A stretch of 64,000 nucleotides of DNA. Source: Melghirimyces algeriensis (GTDB lineage Bacteria > Bacillota > Bacilli > Thermoactinomycetales > DSM-45169). Shown here one piece after another: positions 42,658 to 50,803 of this stretch. The stretch is taken from the NCBI RefSeq assembly GCF_900182565.1, contig NZ_FXTI01000001.1, positions 434,001 to 498,000 of the forward strand, given 5' to 3'. The position numbers and the translations under genes were made by a program. Below the pieces are notes generated by a model, which was not told the origin of the DNA, searched no databases, and worked only from the letters and a program-made list of their open reading frames with translations. Every line of letters begins with the position of its first letter. Position 1 is the first letter of the stretch.

Positions 42658-42679
42658 AACCACGGGAAAACCCGTGGTT
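42658..42679 (-). terminator. Terminator after the M24 peptidase gene (minus strand)
   Basis: A 9-bp perfect stem (42658-42666 with 42671-42679). A T-run follows on the minus strand only, so it mainly serves the peptidase gene; it may weakly stop the GT operon too. Confidence 0.65.
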
Positions 42680-42683
42680 CATC

Positions 42684-43784
42684 TCATTCAATAATTTGAA
42701 GTTCTTTGGAAAACTGGGTGAGCAATTCAATCCCTTCTTTTGTCACCAGGACGTCATCTTCAATCCGAACGCCTCCAAGTTGGGGAATATAGATACCCGG
42801 TTCAACCGTAAACGTCATATTTTCCATAAGCAGGTTTTCATTTTGATTATGTATGGAAGGAGCTTCATGAACTTCAACTCCAAGTCCATGTCCCACCCGA
42901 TGTGGGAAGTGGGACCCATAGCCGGCTTTTTCAATTACTTTACGGGCTGCATGGTCAATTTCCTTTAACGCAGTTCCGGGACGACAACAGTTTAATGCTG
43001 CTTGCTCTGCTTGCAGGACTGTGTTATAAATGGCTTTTTTCTCCTCAGAGATTCCCCCGAAGGCAACGGTTCGGGTGATATCTGAACAGTATCCGTTCAG
43101 AACGACTCCAAGGTCAAAAAGGACCAAATCCCCTCGCTTCAGACGACGGGTTCCGGGAGTACCATGTGGATCACCTGAATGTTCTCCAAAAAGAACCATC
43201 GTGGAAAACGACATTTCCCGAATGCCTTTTTTCTTTAATTCATATTCGATTTGGGCAACCACTTCCAATTCCGTACATCCTTCCGTCAATGCCTCGATTC
43301 CGCATTTCACTCCATAGTCGGCCCATTGGGCAGCTTCCTTCAATATTTGTATTTCCTCACGATCCTTTACTGCCCTTAAGCGGTTTAACTCTTCCGTGAT
43401 GGAGATCAGATGGGCCTTTGGAGAACAGTTCAAAAGGGATTCTGCACGGGCAAAGGAGAGAGATTCCTTTTCCACAGCTATTTTTTTATACGGCCGACTG
43501 CTCCGCTTTTTTAACGCCTGTTCAACCTGATCCCAAGGGTTATCAGAATCTTCATATCCAATGATTTCGTATTCCCATCCGGAAGCGATCAGACGGCTTT
43601 CTTCCAAACGGGGACAGATAAAAAAAGGTTCTTGGTCTGGAAAAATAAAGAGTCCGATCAATCGTTCATGGGGATCACATTCAAAGCGAGACAGATAGAA
43701 CAAATTGGCAGGTGAGAGGATCAAGGCCAAATCTGTATCCGTTTTCTTTATCCAATGGGTAATCTGTTTCAGACGCTCATTCAT
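42684..43784 (-). CDS. M24 family Xaa-Pro peptidase
   Basis: A 366-residue relative of PepQ, distinct from the M24 gene at 11086. The creatinase-like N-terminal domain (LILSPANLFYLSRFECDPHERLIG) is followed by the catalytic domain with metal ligands in DLGVVLNGYCSDITRT (Asp, Asp), HRVGHGLGVEVHE (His), TVEPGIY (Glu) and GVRIEDDV (Glu). I start at ATG 43784, eight bases behind GGAGTGG; the GTG at 43793 overlaps that site. It is on the opposite strand to its neighbours and has its own terminator. Confidence 0.9.
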   Translation of the reverse strand: MNERLKQITHWIKKTDTDLALILSPANLFYLSRFECDPHERLIGLFIFPDQEPFFICPRLEESRLIASGWEYEIIGYEDSDNPWDQVEQALKKRSSRPYKKIAVEKESLSFARAESLLNCSPKAHLISITEELNRLRAVKDREEIQILKEAAQWADYGVKCGIEALTEGCTELEVVAQIEYELKKKGIREMSFSTMVLFGEHSGDPHGTPGTRRLKRGDLVLFDLGVVLNGYCSDITRTVAFGGISEEKKAIYNTVLQAEQAALNCCRPGTALKEIDHAARKVIEKAGYGSHFPHRVGHGLGVEVHEAPSIHNQNENLLMENMTFTVEPGIYIPQLGGVRIEDDVLVTKEGIELLTQFSKELQIIE

Positions 43785-43909
43785 TGATACCACTCCAATG
43801 TATTTGGATTCTTCATCAATGTATCATGCTTCAGAAAAAAGGAAAAGCGAGCAGCCGTGAATAAAACCTGTTGAATCATAAAATGATGTAATCCAAGGGG
43901 GGAAAGGTC

Positions 43910-44104
43910 ATGAATCGTTTAAGAGCACAGCAGATTATCGAATCTCCGAAACACATTGAAGTGCATTGGAATGGAGTTCCTGTTTGGATTCAGAATGTGG
44001 ATGATCGGAATGAGACCGCTCGCGTGTATACACGGGAACGTCCGGATGATGAAAAAACGGTCCCTGTCGAAGAATTGAGAGAGGTGGGAGCGGAAAAGGG
44101 ATAA
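43910..44104 (+). CDS. sspH: Small acid-soluble spore protein, H type
   Basis: A 64-residue spore-core protein made late in the forespore. MNRLRAQQIIESPKHIEV, then GVPVWIQNVDDRNETARVYT and KTVPVEELREV follow the SspH pattern (R-A-x-x-I.S......V...G.PV.IQ.VDE.N.TARIY......TVPV..L.E). A strong GGGGGAAAGG precedes the ATG. No clear sigma-G promoter could be placed upstream. Confidence 0.9.
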   Translation: MNRLRAQQIIESPKHIEVHWNGVPVWIQNVDDRNETARVYTRERPDDEKTVPVEELREVGAEKG

Positions 44105-44154
44105 ATTGAAAAAACATGCATATATTAGATCGGGCGGGCGTGTGTTCATCTTTA

Positions 44155-44207
44155 TTAAAGCACAGAAAACGGTTTCCTTTGGCGGGGAACCGTTTTCTGT
44201 GCTTTAA
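44155..44207. terminator. Bidirectional terminator between sspH and the DUF2627 gene
   Basis: A 20-bp perfect stem (44155-44174 with 44188-44207); its right arm overlaps the DUF2627 stop codon. Confidence 0.85.
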
Positions 44208-44482
44208 TGATTGCCCTTAGAAGGTTTTTTTCGTTGCCTTTTCTTTTTGGACAGAAACATGGGTTGAATATAATTGTTTTTGGCGTCCCGGTAAAACCAG
44301 AAACCTGCAAGAAAAGCGAGGCCGCCCAGAAAGAGAACCAATCCTCCAAGGAAGTGAAGCCAGTGGAATCCTTCTCCTGCCATGGCCTCAAAAATAATAT
44401 CCTTCATTAAATTCCAGCCATAAATCCCGGCAGCACCGGGAATGCATAGCAATAATATCGCAAGAAGCCGTTGATAGACCAC
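44204..44482 (-). CDS. DUF2627 membrane protein (YqzF family)
   Basis: A 92-residue membrane protein with two hydrophobic segments (about 4-22 and 43-63, LLAILLLCIPGAAGIYGWNLMKD and WLHFLGGLVLFLGGLAFLAGF) and a very basic tail (KKKRQRKKPSKGN). It fits DUF2627 and lies divergent from bkdR, as yqzF does in B. subtilis. GTG 44482 has AAAGGGGTG six bases upstream; the GTG at 44491 overlaps that site. Function unknown. Confidence 0.82.
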   Translation of the reverse strand: MVYQRLLAILLLCIPGAAGIYGWNLMKDIIFEAMAGEGFHWLHFLGGLVLFLGGLAFLAGFWFYRDAKNNYIQPMFLSKKKRQRKKPSKGNH

Positions 44483-44525
44483 AATATCCACCCCTTTATC
44501 TTTCCTTATAGTAACGCATTATTCT

Positions 44526-44555
44526 TTGAAACGCCACGTATGATCAGTGTATGGT
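44526..44555 (+). promoter_or_regulatory. Putative sigma-A promoter of bkdR
   Basis: TTGAAA (44526-44531), 18 bases, TATGGT (44550-44555). The -35 is good and the -10 fair. It lies 37 bases before the bkdR start. Confidence 0.4.
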
Positions 44556-44591
44556 AAGATAGTACCGGAGAATGGTGACGGGAGGACGGCT

Positions 44592-46655
44592 ATGAAACGC
44601 TTTCTGATCGTAGGCGGCGGAAAGGGAGGAACGGTACTTCTCAAAACTCTCTTACAAATGGACCAGGATCGGGTGAAAGTAATCGGTGTGGTTGATGTAA
44701 ACGGACAAGCCCCTGCTGTTCTTAAAGCAAAAGAATATGGTATTCCCGTGAGTCAGGTTGTTTCTGACTTTATCAAAAAAGAACCGGAAGTGGTTTTGGA
44801 AGCTACAGGGCGGCCTGATGTCTACCATCATCTTTGTAAGGTAAAGAAAGAGGGTACCTTGGTGGTATCCGGAGAAATGGCCAATCTGTTTATGCAATTG
44901 ATCAAGGAAAAAGAACAGTGGTTTGAGGCTTGGAGAAGGCGACAACTGGAATTGGATGCCATTGTCAATTCCACCCATGATGGAATGATTGCGGTGAACC
45001 GAAAGGGGAGAATTACGCTTTTTAATCGGGCTGCCAAACGGCTGATCGGAATGGATGAGTCGAGAGCAATGGGCAAATCTGTCACCGGGGTTCTTCCCGA
45101 TTTACGGCTGGATCGTGTCCTAAACACCGGCCAACCGGAGTTGAATGTTTCTCTGGAACTGTCCAATGGGAAGAAGATTGTAACCAATCGAGAACCGGTG
45201 ACCGACCGGAAGGGAAATGTGATTGGAGCGGTTGCCGTATTCCGGGATATTACAGAAGTGACGACGCTTGCCCGACAGGTAACCGATTTGAAGAGTATGA
45301 AAAGCCAACTCTCATCCATCATTGATTCATCCGATGATGCCATTTCGGTTGTGGATACGGAAGGGCGGGGAGTGCTGATCAATCCGGCCTATACGAGGTT
45401 GACAGGTCTTGCTCCTTCCGATGTGATCGGAAAACCGGCAGACACGGATATTTCCGAAGGGGAAAGTATGCACATGAAGGTGCTTAAAACCGGTAAACCC
45501 GTCCGGGGTGTGCATATGAAAGTAGGTCCTCATCGAAAAGATGTGGTAGTGAATGCCGCTCCGATCACAGCGGATGGAAAGCTGAAGGGAAGTGTCGCCA
45601 TTATTCACGATATGTCAGAAATCAAAGAGCTGTATGGTGAACTGGAGCGGGTGCGTCGGATTATCCGAACGCTGGAAGCCAAATACACGTTTGATGATAT
45701 TATCGGTGAAAGCGGTCAGATGAAAACCGCATTGGCAGAAGCGCGACGGGGAGCGCATACAAGAGCAACCATTCTTCTTCGGGGGGAGTCGGGTACCGGA
45801 AAAGAACTTTTTGCCCATGCGATACACAATGCCAGCAATCGAAAATATAATCAGTTTGTTCGCGTCAATTGTGCTTCCCTCCCTGAACATCTGCTGGAAA
45901 GCGAGCTGTTTGGCTATGTGGAAGGAGCTTTTACCGGTGCTCGACGCGGGGGAAAAAAAGGCTTTTTTGAGGAAGCCAATGAAGGAACCATTTTTCTGGA
46001 TGAAATTGGAGAGCTTTCCCCCTCGACACAAGCCAAACTTCTGCGAGTCCTTCAGGAAAAAGAAGTGACCCGTGTCGGGGGCACAAAACCGATTCCAATC
46101 GATGTCCGGGTGATCGCAGCCACCAATGTGGATTTGGAGAAAGCAATGCAGGAAAAGCGGTTTCGGGAAGATCTGTATTATCGGTTGAATGTATTGCCCA
46201 TTTATATTCCCCCTCTCCGGAAACGCGTGGAAGACCTTTACCCCTTGTCTCTTCACTTGGTAAAAAAGTTTAACCAAGAATATGGTCGGTATGTGACAAG
46301 GATTCATCCTGAAGCGATCCGTGTTTTGGAGGCTTATTCCTGGCCCGGCAATGTGCGCGAGTTGGAAAATGTCTTGGGTCGAGCCATGATTCACATGCAG
46401 TATGATGAAAGGGAGATCCGCAAAGACCATCTGTTACCCTTGCAACCCGTTCCGGATTTTTTTATTCCTGCCGATGAACCTGATTCTTCAGGGATAAAAA
46501 AACTTTCCGAAGTCGTTTCACGTGCCGAACGAACTCATATTCTCCGTATGTATCGGGAAGCGGATGGAAACAAAACGGAAACGGCCCGGAAGCTGGGGAT
46601 TTCCGTACGAAATCTATACTATAAACTGGAGAAATATGGGATTGAAAAACCTTGA
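44592..46655 (+). CDS. bkdR: Sigma-54-dependent transcriptional activator BkdR
   Basis: An enhancer-binding protein that activates the branched-chain keto acid dehydrogenase genes. 687 residues: an N-terminal Rossmann-like domain (FLIVGGGKGGTVLLKTL, about 1-105), two PAS domains (about 120-225 and 245-345), an AAA+ domain (about 365-595) with Walker A GESGTGKELFAHAIH, the sigma-54-contacting loop GAFTGA and Walker B GTIFLDEIGELS, and a C-terminal Fis-type helix-turn-helix (NKTETARKLGISVRNLYYKLEKYG). ATG 44592 is behind GGGAGGACGG. The sigma-54 promoter and palindrome downstream are its likely targets. Confidence 0.94.
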   Translation: MKRFLIVGGGKGGTVLLKTLLQMDQDRVKVIGVVDVNGQAPAVLKAKEYGIPVSQVVSDFIKKEPEVVLEATGRPDVYHHLCKVKKEGTLVVSGEMANLFMQLIKEKEQWFEAWRRRQLELDAIVNSTHDGMIAVNRKGRITLFNRAAKRLIGMDESRAMGKSVTGVLPDLRLDRVLNTGQPELNVSLELSNGKKIVTNREPVTDRKGNVIGAVAVFRDITEVTTLARQVTDLKSMKSQLSSIIDSSDDAISVVDTEGRGVLINPAYTRLTGLAPSDVIGKPADTDISEGESMHMKVLKTGKPVRGVHMKVGPHRKDVVVNAAPITADGKLKGSVAIIHDMSEIKELYGELERVRRIIRTLEAKYTFDDIIGESGQMKTALAEARRGAHTRATILLRGESGTGKELFAHAIHNASNRKYNQFVRVNCASLPEHLLESELFGYVEGAFTGARRGGKKGFFEEANEGTIFLDEIGELSPSTQAKLLRVLQEKEVTRVGGTKPIPIDVRVIAATNVDLEKAMQEKRFREDLYYRLNVLPIYIPPLRKRVEDLYPLSLHLVKKFNQEYGRYVTRIHPEAIRVLEAYSWPGNVRELENVLGRAMIHMQYDEREIRKDHLLPLQPVPDFFIPADEPDSSGIKKLSEVVSRAERTHILRMYREADGNKTETARKLGISVRNLYYKLEKYGIEKP

Positions 46656-46667
46656 ACCTACGTTAAA

Positions 46668-46687
46668 ACCTGCAAAATTTTGCAGGT
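46668..46687. promoter_or_regulatory. 20-bp palindrome, probable BkdR enhancer site
   Basis: A perfect palindrome ACCTGCAAAA/TTTTGCAGGT, 105 bases upstream of the sigma-54 -24 element. The TGCAAAA...TTTTGCA core is like the sites used by the related activators RocR and BkdR. A weaker second copy (TGCA, seven T, GCA) lies at ~46705-46718. It has no T-run and so is not a terminator. Confidence 0.65.
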
Positions 46688-46792
46688 AATGATGATCATA
46701 GTGTCTGCATTTTTTTGCACATATTTGGTTGGATTGTTTTGGATCAAGCCGGTAATCCCTTGAGAAGCGGCTTTTCTTTGCTGATCTGTTAT

Positions 46793-46809
46793 TTGGCATG
46801 GATTTTGCT
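46793..46809 (+). promoter_or_regulatory. Sigma-54 promoter of the bcd-bkd operon
   Basis: TTGGCATGGATTTTGCT has the conserved GG (46795-46796) and GC (46807-46808) 12 bases apart and matches the -24/-12 consensus TGGCAyG-N4-TTGCw at every important base. Transcription would start near 46820. Confidence 0.88.
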
Positions 46810-46844
46810 CAATCATGTATGGTGAATCGGCAACTGAAGAAAAA

Positions 46845-46926
46845 TAGATTTGCTATGAATCACTCTGTTCGGATAAGGTCTTATCCTTCCACTTTATAAA
46901 AGGATTGATGCAGTGAATCAAATCTA
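46845..46926 (+). repeat. Structured leader of the bcd transcript
   Basis: Downstream of the sigma-54 start point, TAGATTTG (46845-46852) pairs with CAAATCTA (46919-46926), TCACT (46860-46864) with AGTGA (46912-46916), and an inner 7-bp hairpin GGATAAG/CTTATCC lies at 46871-46886. This makes a branched leader fold ahead of the bcd ribosome site. Confidence 0.4.
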
Positions 46927-47009
46927 ACATCGGCAAATTGCTTTATGAAACGGAGCCATTCTTTCCATATGGTATGGATGAGGCGACATACAAAGGAGGA
47001 ATCTGTATA

Positions 47010-48110
47010 ATGAAGATTTTTGATTATCTGAGCCAAGGTGATTATGAGCAACTCATGTTCTGCCAAGATGAAGATTCCGGGTTAAAGGCGATTATTGCGA
47101 TTCATGATACCACTTTGGGTCCTGCATTAGGCGGGACACGCATGTGGACCTATGAATCGGAAGAGGATGCGATTGTGGATGCTTTGCGGTTGGCTCGTGG
47201 AATGACCTACAAGGCAGCAGCATCCGGGTTAAACTTGGGTGGGGGAAAAGCTGTTATCATCGGTGATCCGAAAAAAGACAAGAATGAAATGATGTTCCGC
47301 GCTTTTGGCCGGTTTATTCAAGGGTTAAATGGGCGGTATATTACAGCGGAAGATGTTGGGACAACCGTTCAGGATATGGATATCATTCATGAAGAAACCC
47401 ACTTTGTTACAGGAGTGTCTCCTGCCTTTGGTTCCAGCGGAAATCCGTCACCCGTCACAGCGTTTGGCGTCTATCACGGGATGAAAGCGGCAGCCAAAGA
47501 GGCATTTGGTGACGATTCTCTCCGAGGGAAAACGGTAGCCGTTCAGGGCGTTGGGAGTGTTTCCTATCATCTTTGCAAGTTTTTGAATGATGAGGGTGTA
47601 AATTTGATTGTTACAGATATTAATCCGGAAAATGTAGAACGGGCTGTTCATGATTTTGGGGCAGAGACCGTTGAACCGGATGCGATTTATGATGTGGATT
47701 GTGATGTTTTTTCTCCCTGTGCGTTGGGTGCCATTATCAATGATGATACGATTGACCGTTTAAAGTGCAAAGTGATCGCAGGCTCTGCCAATAACCAACT
47801 AAAAGAAGAACGGCACGGAGACATATTAAATGAAAAGGGAATCGTTTATGCGCCAGATTATGTCATTAATGCCGGTGGGCTGATCAATGTAGCAGATGAG
47901 CTTTTGGGGTATAATCGGGAACGTGCAATGAAAAAAGTGGAAAATATCTATCATACAATTACCCGGATATTTGAAATTGCAAAGCGTGACCAGATTCCTA
48001 CTTACAAAGCGGCAGATCGCATGGCAGAAGAACGGATTCAGTCGATGCGTCATTGTCGGAGCAATTTTTTGTTAAATGAGCGAAATATCCTTAGTATGAC
48101 CAATCGTTGA
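47010..48110 (+). CDS. bcd: Leucine dehydrogenase
   Basis: NAD-dependent oxidative deamination of leucine, valine and isoleucine to keto acids, which feed the Bkd complex. 366 residues: FCQDEDSGLKAIIAIHDTTLGPALGGTRMW (substrate site), the catalytic Lys in LNLGGGKAVIIGDP, and the Rossmann motif VAVQGVGSVSYHLC. The start is ATG 47010 behind AAAGGAGG (frame open to 46938). It is the first gene after the sigma-54 promoter. The ptb and buk genes that flank bcd in B. subtilis are not here. Confidence 0.96.
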   Translation: MKIFDYLSQGDYEQLMFCQDEDSGLKAIIAIHDTTLGPALGGTRMWTYESEEDAIVDALRLARGMTYKAAASGLNLGGGKAVIIGDPKKDKNEMMFRAFGRFIQGLNGRYITAEDVGTTVQDMDIIHEETHFVTGVSPAFGSSGNPSPVTAFGVYHGMKAAAKEAFGDDSLRGKTVAVQGVGSVSYHLCKFLNDEGVNLIVTDINPENVERAVHDFGAETVEPDAIYDVDCDVFSPCALGAIINDDTIDRLKCKVIAGSANNQLKEERHGDILNEKGIVYAPDYVINAGGLINVADELLGYNRERAMKKVENIYHTITRIFEIAKRDQIPTYKAADRMAEERIQSMRHCRSNFLLNERNILSMTNR

Positions 48111-48194
48111 GGGTGGCTTTATGAGAAAAAAGGTGTCCGGTTTTGAATTCCTTATTTTTCCATACCCTGTGATGGACATATCCCCGCCTCATTT

Positions 48195-48208
48195 AGAAAG
48201 CGCTTTCA
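48195..48208. promoter_or_regulatory. cre-like CcpA site between bcd and lpdV
   Basis: AGAAAGCGCTTTCA contains a perfect 12-bp palindrome and matches the cre consensus TGAAAGCGCTTTCA at 13 of 14 positions. It lies ~85 bases after bcd and ~120 before lpdV, so carbon catabolite control by a transcription roadblock or at an internal promoter is possible. Confidence 0.5.
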
Positions 48209-48327
48209 TAAAAGGGGTTACACTACTTTTTGAAATTGCTGTGGACACCTCGTCCATCCAATGGAAAAATGGATAATGGGGAAAAAGTGATTGGGAATTG
48301 GTGGAGAAAAAGGAGCGGAACGAATCC

Positions 48328-49752
48328 ATGGCAGAAAATTACGATCTTGTCGTTTTGGGTGCCGGACCAGGGGGCTATGTCGCAGCCATCCGGGCAGCCC
48401 AGCTCGGTTTCAAAACAGCAGTAGTGGAAAAGAGGAAAGTGGGAGGGGTTTGTCTGCATAAAGGATGTATCCCTTCCAAATCGCTGTTGAGAAGTGCGGA
48501 ATTGTATCATGAGATGAAACAGAGTAAGAACTATGGTATTCAAGCCGAGAATGTACATTTGGATTTTTCCTTGGTGCAATCCAGAAAGAATCAGGTGAAA
48601 GAGCAACTCTTTAAAGGAGTCAAGCACCTGTTGAAGAAAAACGGGGTGACCGTTGTGGAAGGGACTGGGCGGATTCTGGGTTCATCAATCTTTTCTCCAC
48701 AGCCGGGCACGATTTCTGTGGAAAAAGAGGATGGCAGTGAGCCGGAGATGTTAGTTCCTCAATATGTGCTGATCGCTACCGGATCACGTCCTCGAACGTT
48801 ACCTGGTCTCCATGTAGACGGAAAGTCCATTCTGTATTCCGATCATGCTCTGGAGATGGAAAAATTACCGGAGTCGATTGTGATCGTGGGGGGAGGTGTA
48901 ATCGGAATAGAATGGGCATCGATGCTCAATGACTTTGGTGTCGATGTGACCGTTGTGGAATATATGGATCGAATATTGCCGTTGGAAGACTCCGATGTCA
49001 GTAAAGAGATGACCCGTTTGATGAAAAAACGAAAAGTGAAAATCCTTACCTCTGCGAAAGTATTGTCTGAATCAGTTCAGGTGGAGAATGGACAGGTTAC
49101 GTTGCAGGTGGAAAAAGGCGGCACAACCCAATCACTAAAGGCTGAAAAGATGCTGGTTTCGGTTGGAAGACAACCCAACACGGAAGATATCGGCCTTCAC
49201 AATACATCTATCAAGGAAGAAAAAGGATTTATCCAAGTGAATGAATATGGTCAAACGGCAGAATCCCACATTTATGCGATCGGGGATGTGACCGGGGGAT
49301 ATCAGCTGGCCCATGTTGCTTCTCACGAGGGGATTCTGGCAGTGGAACATATGGCCGGAAATCAGCCATATCCCCTGAATCCGACGATGATTCCGCGTTG
49401 TACATACAGTCGCCCCGAAATTGGAAGTATCGGTCTATCCGAAGAAGAAGCAAAAGAGCAGGGATATGAGTTGAAAGTTGGTAAATTTCCATTCCGGGGA
49501 GTGGGAAAATCCCTTGTATTCGGAGAGTCTGATGGCTTTATTAAATTGATTGCAGACAAGGAAACAGAAGATATTTTGGGGGTTCATATCATTGGTCCGC
49601 ATGCGACAGATCTGATATCCGAGGCAGGTTTGGCTAAAGTGATGGATGCTACCCCGTGGGAGATCAGTCAAGCGATTCATCCCCATCCGACCCTGTCGGA
49701 AGTTTACGGGGAAGTGGCGATGGGAATAGAAGGGGTTCCGATTCATTCGTAA
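48328..49752 (+). CDS. lpdV: Dihydrolipoamide dehydrogenase (E3)
   Basis: The FAD/NAD flavoprotein that reoxidises the lipoyl groups of the Bkd complex. 474 residues: N-terminal FAD motif VVLGAGPGGYVAAIRAAQLG, the redox disulfide in GGVCLHKGCIPSKSL, the NAD motif IVIVGGGVIGIEWAS (near 185), and the C-terminal HPHPTLSE with the catalytic His. The ATG at 48328 has GGAG 12 bases upstream, which is long; a GTG at 48301 is in frame. It follows a 217-base gap after bcd. Confidence 0.95.
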   Translation: MAENYDLVVLGAGPGGYVAAIRAAQLGFKTAVVEKRKVGGVCLHKGCIPSKSLLRSAELYHEMKQSKNYGIQAENVHLDFSLVQSRKNQVKEQLFKGVKHLLKKNGVTVVEGTGRILGSSIFSPQPGTISVEKEDGSEPEMLVPQYVLIATGSRPRTLPGLHVDGKSILYSDHALEMEKLPESIVIVGGGVIGIEWASMLNDFGVDVTVVEYMDRILPLEDSDVSKEMTRLMKKRKVKILTSAKVLSESVQVENGQVTLQVEKGGTTQSLKAEKMLVSVGRQPNTEDIGLHNTSIKEEKGFIQVNEYGQTAESHIYAIGDVTGGYQLAHVASHEGILAVEHMAGNQPYPLNPTMIPRCTYSRPEIGSIGLSEEEAKEQGYELKVGKFPFRGVGKSLVFGESDGFIKLIADKETEDILGVHIIGPHATDLISEAGLAKVMDATPWEISQAIHPHPTLSEVYGEVAMGIEGVPIHS

Positions 49753-49799
49753 TCTTATGAAGAAGAAACCAATGGAAAAGGGATCGGAGGGATTGGTCA

Positions 49800-50792
49800 A
49801 TGGGTAACGAGCGACACAAAACACTGGGCCTGTCGGATGAGCAGGTTCTGGATATGTACCGTTACATGCTGTTGGCGCGCAAGATTGATGAGCGGATGTG
49901 GCTGTTAAATCGAGCGGGAAAAATCCCGTTTGTCATTTCTTGCCAAGGGCAGGAGGCGATCCAGGTGGGGGCTGCCTTTGCTCTGGATCGGGAAAAGGAT
50001 TGGCTTTGCCCGTATTACCGGGATCTAGGAATGGTGCTGGTCTTCGGGCAATCTGCACGGGATCAGATGCTGTCCGCTTTTGCCAAAGCGGAAGATCCGA
50101 ACAGCGGAGGCCGGCAGATGCCAGGGCATTATGGAGATCGCCGGTTTCGGATTGTATCAGGTTCCAGCCCGGTAACGACCCAATTGTTGCATGCTGTGGG
50201 TGTAGCTTTAGCTGCCAAAATGGATCAGAAAGATATTGTTTCTTTTACTTCTTTCGGTGAGGGTTCCAGTAACCAGGGAGATTTTCATGAAGGTCTCAAT
50301 TTTGCGGGTGTACACAACCTCCCGGTGATTTTTATGTGCGAAAACAACAAGTACGCCATTTCCGTTCCGGTTGAAAAACAACTAGCTGGAGGAAGCGTGG
50401 CAGCACGGGCTCAAGGCTATGGCATGCCAGGTGTTCAGGTGGATGGAAATGATCCGCTGAAAGTGTTTGAAGCCGTGAAAACCGCTGCGGATCGCGCCCG
50501 TTGTGGTCAAGGTCCCACATTGATTGAAGCGTCTTCCTATCGGTTGGTGCCCCACTCCAGTGATGATGATGACCGTTCCTACAGAAGGACTGAAGAGGTG
50601 GAAGAAGCGAGAAAGAATGATCCTTTGGTGCAGTTTCAAAAGTATCTTCAGGAGACGGGTTTGTTGAACAAAGAAAAAGAGAAGCTTCTGGATCAGGAGA
50701 TCAACAAAGAGGTGGATGATGCGACGGATTATGCTGAACAGGCTCCTGATCCTGACCCGGCTCAAACCTATACTCACGTCTACGCGGAATAG
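49800..50792 (+). CDS. bkdAA: Branched-chain 2-oxoacid dehydrogenase E1 alpha
   Basis: The thiamine-diphosphate-binding alpha chain of E1. 330 residues: PYYRDLGMVL, GGRQMPGHYGDRRFRIVSGSSPV, and the TPP motif GEGSSNQGDFHEGLNFAGVHNLPVIFMCENN (GDG replaced by GEG at the usual place). The phosphorylation-loop region YRLVPHSSDDDDRSYR is conserved. ATG 49800 follows GGAGGG. It is 47 bases after lpdV and 11 before bkdAB. Confidence 0.96.
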   Translation: MGNERHKTLGLSDEQVLDMYRYMLLARKIDERMWLLNRAGKIPFVISCQGQEAIQVGAAFALDREKDWLCPYYRDLGMVLVFGQSARDQMLSAFAKAEDPNSGGRQMPGHYGDRRFRIVSGSSPVTTQLLHAVGVALAAKMDQKDIVSFTSFGEGSSNQGDFHEGLNFAGVHNLPVIFMCENNKYAISVPVEKQLAGGSVAARAQGYGMPGVQVDGNDPLKVFEAVKTAADRARCGQGPTLIEASSYRLVPHSSDDDDRSYRRTEEVEEARKNDPLVQFQKYLQETGLLNKEKEKLLDQEINKEVDDATDYAEQAPDPDPAQTYTHVYAE

Positions 50793-50803
50793 GAGGAGAA
50801 AAC

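Noticed and set aside
43859..43883. A sigma-G promoter for sspH (GAATA...CATAAAA)
   Set aside because: The spacing is only 13 bases, too short for sigma-G.
46668..46687. The palindrome after bkdR as a terminator
   Set aside because: It has no loop and no T-run; its base pattern fits an activator site.
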